A stretch of 64,000 nucleotides of DNA from Verpa conica. Its lineage: Eukaryota > Ascomycota > Pezizomycetes > Pezizales > Morchellaceae. The position numbers and the translations under genes were made by a program. Of this stretch, positions 58,721 to 64,000 are shown one piece after another; positions within the stretch are counted from its first letter, which is position 1, and every line of letters starts with the position of its first letter. Location: the NCBI GenBank assembly GCA_033030425.1, contig JAUFSD010000002.1, forward strand, positions 1,302,001-1,366,000, in the 5' to 3' direction. The notes below the pieces were generated by a model that was given only the letters and a program-made list of their open reading frames with translations, was not told the DNA's origin and ran no database searches.

Positions 58721-60626
58721 TTTGATGATTGTCGAGGTGTTTGTCGTGGTAAACGCTTACTATCTCAGCAGAGAGGGGTTGTAGATTGTGGGGTTTGGGG
58801 CTGGCTGAGATACGATTCGATCAATAATCATCCTTGTTAACTCCTACCAGCACGTCATCGCTTGTTTGATAATCCCGCACTAACCCGGAATAATTCAAAA
58901 CATCATTGAGCTATAATATATGGGAGCGCATCGCAAAATACAATGTATATATGAAACGTGCTTGATAAAGTACCTTTAAGCAAAGTTCGGGCCTAGAGCA
59001 TGGAAATGGAATGGCCGAGTTCTCCACAGAACTCCCACCTACCTAAAGTAGCCACTCGTAAAATAGTCAGAAAGGTTGTAACACGACACACTAAAATTTA
59101 CCACAACGTAGGAACCCGCCTAACTACTCCAGTATCTAAAATCAACGATATTTTTTGTTTCTGTGCTATTGATGGAGAATGGTCGCATGGTCACGTGGTT
59201 GCCAACCATCTAATTAACTGCTTAGTGGCAAGAATAACCTGAATGAATGAATGGATTTATCATAAGTAAGCAAGAATAACCTGAGCTGGTAAGAATTCTT
59301 GGTTCACCTCCTCTAGCACGAGCTAATTGGTTGATTTGATACAGTACAATCGCCCTATAAGAATTCGGGCTATAAGAATATTCGCCCTATAAGAATATGT
59401 AGTCCGACCTAGACAAGGATTATTTTATGTGCACCAGTGCTTTCCTATAAGAATAACTGCTCTATAAGAATACGATATTGCACAAAAACCATATTCTTAT
59501 AGGGCGATTGTACTGTACTAGTTTACTTATAGACATTCTCTTCAACGATTCAACCAAACAATTAAGGGCAATCCAAAGCAAGGCGGAAGAGAAAATTTGG
59601 CAGACCCAAGAGATTATTGGTAAATACTAATTATATAAGAAAGTATGGCTAGAAACCGCTACTTACTGTACTCTTGACAAAGAAAAGCTATAGTGGGTTA
59701 ACGAAGGGTCAAAGAGATAGTTGGAGAGGTGAGTCAAATAGATGAGACCAAAGAGGGGCTAGGGAGCTAAGGGCAGCAGCGGTGAGTTGCAAATTGATTC
59801 CGTATGTCTACCCTTGAATTATCGCCTGTTATTGTAACATTCCTAAATACCAATGTAATGGGCCAAGTAGCTAAAACTCTTATCTTTGGGCAATCCTGCG
59901 CAACAGTCCCATCTTGCTGTATATACAGGTACATGGTTAGTGCATAGACTACAGGCCATATGTAAACTATCATCATAAATCACACGTATTTATGACTAAT
60001 TCATTCATTCAATCATTCAATCACAAGTGTATGGCTTCAACACAGAGTGACCAACAATGACTCACTCGTCTGTATGCACTAGTATTCTTTGAATTCTTAT
60101 CTTCTCTAGCTCACATAATCTGGGTGTATTAAGATTGTCGTTAATTTTAGTGCTCTTATTTTGAGATAGGGTTCATTTAATAAATATATTTATACTCTAT
60201 AACAACATTAATAATACCTCAAGGAATGATCTCTCAGCAGCTATATAACCTAGACCCTCACCTCAAAGCTAAGCCCAGAGCCTTCCGGACACGATATTGC
60301 GCCCTCATAGCCGAGAGGAGATGATCAAGTGACTAGGAGTAATGTACAATCTCTGGAAACTTCAGGAATGGAGTCTAGCTAAACAAAAGATATGAAGGTA
60401 CAGGAAGTATTCAAGAAAAGAAAGGCGCTCCTTCCCCATATTATCTCTCTTCTATCTCAAATCTTTATTACTCGGCTATCGTACGCTAAAGATAAACAAG
60501 TAAATGCTTATATAATTAAACGATCATGAATCGTGATTTCCATTATTAGATCCTTAGTTATTACTCTTACCATTCAACCCTGAAATCCCCAAAACAAAAA
60601 CTTTTCCCCACAGATAACTGTCCTAC
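58721..60626. other. Spacer with pogo-like MITE
   Basis: AT-rich region between the peroxiredoxin and DUF262 genes. It has a 174-bp pogo-like element at 59342-59515 and a direct repeat GCAAGAATAACCTGA near 59228 and 59270. No exon is seen. Confidence 0.55.
59342..59515. mobile_element. Pogo-like MITE with perfect TIRs
   Basis: The two ends are perfect inverted copies over at least 23 bp beginning CAGTACAATCGCCCTATAAG, and TA flanks both sides (59340-59341 and 59516-59517). The motif CTATAAGAAT or its complement occurs six times inside, giving subterminal repeats. TIRs starting CAGT with ATAAGAA repeats and TA targets are typical of pogo/Fot1-group DNA transposons in ascomycetes. At 174 bp it is non-autonomous. 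The perfect ends suggest recent insertion. Confidence 0.88.
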
Positions 60627-62700
60627 TTAATCATGATGGCCCTCCTCTTCCCTCTTTATCTGTGCCATTTCATATTCTGTTCTAGGCCTCTTGTTTTGCC
60701 TCTTCCCTATAGTATGGCTTGAGCCTCCGCCTCGGGAGTATCCATCGCCGGCTTCATTTGGGCTTGCATTATTGCCTCCATAAGACTGACCCGCGCTGGC
60801 TTTTGGGGATGTATTAACAGCCCTAAATCGATCTGCCACGCTCCTCGTTGGAAGTTGTCCGAACGGTGCTATAGGAGCTCGTACTTGAGAACTCGGTAGT
60901 GGTTGCCGCTGTGCCGTTAGGGAAGTTGGAGGTTCACGCCGTGGTAGTTGAATTTTAGGAGATTGTCTTTGTGTTGACACTGCCGAGAGTTGTGGTAATG
61001 ACTCTCGTGGCCTTTGGGCTTGGCCTTGCTCATCTCGCATATATGGCTGGGGGTTTTGTGGTAATGAGTGAAAAGATGGCGTAGGATTTACAGCTGGAGA
61101 TGTTGATAGAGGAGCAGCTCTTTTCACTAGTCCGAGTGACCGGGGTGTTGCTTGGTGTGGCTCTACGCCCGCCTGAGTAGCTTTAGGTGGCGGCAGGGCG
61201 AATGAAGACCCACCCTCGCCTGCATTCTCCATACTCATGTCCGAAATGACCCGGACTCCATCTCTCGATGTCACATTCGCCCCTCCGCGATGTTTCTCGA
61301 GGTCTGTAACATACCTCATCAGGGCTTTCCAAGTGGTAGTGTTGCTGCGTAGATCCTGCCTTTCTTGGCGTATTAATTCACGCATTTTTAGGATATCTCC
61401 ACTAAGGAGTGCTGAATTTGTTCGTTGAGGATATTGATGAATCATAACTGCAGAAGCAACAAATTCTATAGGTGAGTATTTTGTTGCGTGACTGTAGCTA
61501 TGATTCTCAAAAGTCTCAGGGTGTTTCCTAAGTATTTCATTGTATGTATGAAATACTCTCCGTGCAGTGGCTTTGAATGACTCATCAAGGAGCTTTGGTC
61601 GGTCACAGAAACCTTTAAGAGCAGCAGCACCAGCACTATATTTGGGGTTCTGTTCATCGGAGTTGAGAAGTTGCTTAAAGATCTGTAAAACTAGTTGGAA
61701 ACTACGGCCACGCCTATTATCTACGGCTACATAGTTGAGAAGAAAGTAAGCATTAATATAAGTAATTTTAGGGAGGTGGATAATGCATACTGTCCATAAG
61801 CTCTGGATACTGCTTCTCTATATCAATCGCGAATGCCTGCCAGGCACCCGAGCTCGCACGAAGCTTCTCGGCCGGCGTAAGTGGTACCCCCAATTGCACA
61901 CGTGAGAAGAGGTCCTCCTCTTGTTTTCTCTCCAAGGCTGCATACTCTGCACATAGTAGCTCTTGTCCTAAGAATCTCTGTTTAAACTTCTCACTTAGTA
62001 TGCGTTTATTCTTTTTTTGAGTATCGCCATTATTTGTAAAAAACCTATGTATTCCCCACAGCTATTAGGAAAACTATTACGATACTCAATATTATTTTTT
62101 ATTTAGATCAACTCACCACTTCCGACCGTCTTTGTCTGTACAGGGGATATTCCCGTTAACAAATTCTCGGATCGATGAAAGACGCTGCTTCCCGTCGATT
62201 GATATCCGGAGATATCTTTCCCCACCATCTTCTGTCTTCTTTGTTTGGACATTGAATATAACAGGGGGAACATAGTAATTACCTATAGTAATTCTTCCGT
62301 CAATAATTATTCCACCCATAAGAAAGAAAAGGAACCTAGATAGTATTAAAGTACGAACATATTAAGGAATTTATGAGCTTTGTCATTCTATCGGTATTCC
62401 AGACCACATCTCTCTGGTAATCCGGATTCAATTCCAAAAATGGAGTTGACATCATATCTACGTCGATGGTCATTAGCCCAAACAAATAAAATCACGTGGA
62501 AAGATGCAGTGGTAAAAAATACCAAAAAGATCTGATATCGAGCGCCGCTGCCAATGGCACTCTTGGAGCTTTTCACCGGGCTCGTAAATCCCACTAGACG
62601 ACTCTTCGTCTTCATCGTCCTCTTCCTCTTCCTCGTCGTCATCATCCTCAACGATATCATCCTCAACGATAGGTTCTTCCTTAGTATAGCGCGGGGTCAT
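60627..62700 (-). CDS. DUF262 (ParB/GmrSD-N-like) protein
   Basis: Exons 62700-62523, 62457-62359, 62282-62117, 62044-61791 and 61726-60627 join in phase to 598 residues. An acidic Asp/Glu run (residues about 10-35) precedes the DUF262 core (about 45-140): SISDLFDMMSTPFLELNPDYQRDVVW, then NYYVPPVIFNV and the DGKQRLSSIREF motif at about 122-133. In bacteria this ParB-like fold is an NTP-dependent module in restriction systems such as GmrSD. Fungal copies are common but their function is unknown. A helical domain follows (to about residue 360, QRFLGQELLCAEY and GAWQAFAIDIEKQYPELM). The C-terminal 240 residues are Pro/Gln/Ser-rich and end with basic KRQNKRPR, a likely nuclear signal. A nuclear, nucleotide-binding role is inferred. 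Confidence 0.82.
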
Positions 62701-63330
62701 TTCAATCGAGTTTATAGTGTATTAAACGCGACGCGTCCTTCTAAGAATAAACAAGAAACGTTACACAGTATATTAGATGGCAAGAAATGAACATGTAACA
62801 AAAGTCAAAAGCTGGGGGGGTGCATTAAATAGGGGGAAGAGAAGAGCAGAGGTTGAAGGTCTCAGGACAGGGAAGTTCCAAATTTGGCTGACTAAATGAA
62901 AAAGTGGTCATGTGGTAATTTCTAGAGAGCTAGTACCAGCTGGTTGATAAGACTACATGTACCCTTCCTGCAACTCAAAAAAAATTTGCAGACCTACATG
63001 TAAGATCATGCTATTTGAATGATGTAACTTATGTAATCCCACAATAACATTAACCCTAATTAATTCAAGTGTTTAATTACCCGAGGAGTTCTATAGGGAT
63101 CAAAAAAATCTTACTTTATGTTTTATACATCCTGATAATTTAATTCCTTAGATACATGTATCCGAGAATTTGATCCTCAAAAGACTTGGCAGATAACTAA
63201 AATGCCAAGACATATTCTTCGGACACAACACCAAACATGAGACGAAACATTTGTTCTCGTCGAGCCACAGCAGGATGGGATGTTTTGGAATTCTAATAGG
63301 AAAGCAGAAATAACCTAACAATTATTCCTT
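62701..63330. promoter_or_regulatory. Spacer between DUF262 and DUF1348 genes
   Basis: AT-rich tandem spacer. It holds three TACATGTA palindromes (62954, 62995, 63153), more than any other gap of this size here. No exon is visible. Confidence 0.5.
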
Positions 63331-63965
63331 TCACCAATGCTTCTCAGAGATATCGATAGTATTCACATCAATACCGTCTTTGAACCACCGCTGATCTTCC
63401 GAGATCTTGATATCGTTGCCAGACATATGCCTATTCCTATGTCAGCTCGCTGCCCTCTAAAACTATTATGAGAGGATCCGAGGGGTTAGCTAACCGTTTC
63501 TTCATTTTCCCATCCTCTGCAAATGTCCAATCCTCCAAACCATAGCACCTCCACCATTGCCCCCCTTCATCGAAAAACTCATACCAAAACTATATCTCAC
63601 TTTAGCTCATGCGTCACCTTTCGCATAACAGGGGAAGGAGGGCTTAGCTAACCTGGACAGCAATCCTATTTTCTGTAAAAGCAAACAGTTCCTTCCGCAG
63701 CCTATATCCATTCTCACGAGACCACTTTTGGCTTAAAAACCCAATGATTTCTCTAGTACCTGTAAGGAATTGGTCACGATTGCGCCAGATTGAATCTGGA
63801 GTGTAAGCAGCAGATACACTCTGGGGGTTTCTGTAGGGTCATTGTCAGGGAAAAATAGTGATCGTGTGGGGAAGGGGCGTGTTACTTCGTATTCCAGAGG
63901 TCTTGGGCTGCTTTGACTTTCTTCGTCGCTGTCTCTAAGGTGAAGGGTGGGAGGATACCAGCCAT
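63331..63965 (-). CDS. DUF1348/SnoaL-like NTF2-fold protein
   Basis: Exons 63965-63886, 63830-63653, 63589-63495 and 63436-63331 join in phase to 152 residues, normal for this family. The pattern is [42 protein letters not shown], then [37 protein letters not shown] and [12 protein letters not shown]. These agree with the DUF1348/SnoaL-like NTF2-fold proteins found in bacteria and fungi. The fold has a cone-shaped pocket, and the catalytic role, if any, is unknown. The ATG at 63965 gives [10 protein letters not shown]. All donors are GTAACA or GTTAGC, weaker than elsewhere, but the joined frame matches the family closely. Confidence 0.85.
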
Positions 63966-64000
63966 TTTAGTGATGTAGGATTATTAAAATAGAACCGAAA

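Overview
The window looks like nuclear DNA of a filamentous ascomycete (Pezizomycotina). I lean to an early-diverging class such as Pezizomycetes, but that is inference, not shown. The reasons are these. Protein genes are cut by many short introns, mostly about 45-100 nt, with GTATGT/GTAAGT/GTGAGT-type donors and (C/T)AG acceptors. Genes lie on both strands with no operons. The gene set is typical of an ascomycete: Cry-DASH, an Asp f 3-type peroxiredoxin, Mtc5/Sea3, an RGS-transmembrane protein and a fungal DUF262 protein. Long AT-rich gene-poor stretches carry small inverted-repeat elements flanked by TA. Exon models were built by eye: I joined exons at splice sites that keep the frame and restore family motifs. 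No RNA or homology search was available.

Layout. 1-14.4 kb: one C2H2 zinc-finger regulator (4965-5930) with about 5 kb of empty DNA before it and 8.5 kb after it, the latter holding a MITE-like element. 14.4-20.2 kb: NUP53 and cytosolic leucyl-tRNA synthetase, both minus. 21.2-25.4 kb: a SAM methyltransferase with a histidine-rich loop (plus), convergent with a Cys-cluster/RRM protein (minus). 27.0-34.4 kb: a PRCC-domain protein (minus) and ribosomal protein uS19/RPS15 (plus), divergent around a promoter packed with three long palindromes, then UBP6 (plus) and an orphan two-exon gene (minus). 35.9-42.9 kb: UBC13 (minus), divergent from the SEACAT subunit MTC5 (plus). 44.0-47.1 kb: a hotdog thioesterase and a small membrane protein (minus). 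50.6-55.1 kb: Cry-DASH and an RGS/Rax1-like membrane protein (minus). 57.9-64.0 kb: peroxiredoxin, DUF262 protein and a DUF1348/SnoaL-like protein (all minus).

Functional picture. Most genes are housekeeping: translation (LeuRS, uS19), nuclear pore, ubiquitin editing at the proteasome and K63 chain synthesis, TORC1 signalling and peroxide removal. The unusual material is between the genes: at least five unrelated families of short inverted-repeat elements with TA flanks, a GC-rich palindromic element, the nested palindromes at 28.5-28.9 kb, and a strong excess of the palindrome TACATGTA. I found no tRNA, rRNA, CRISPR array or intact transposase.
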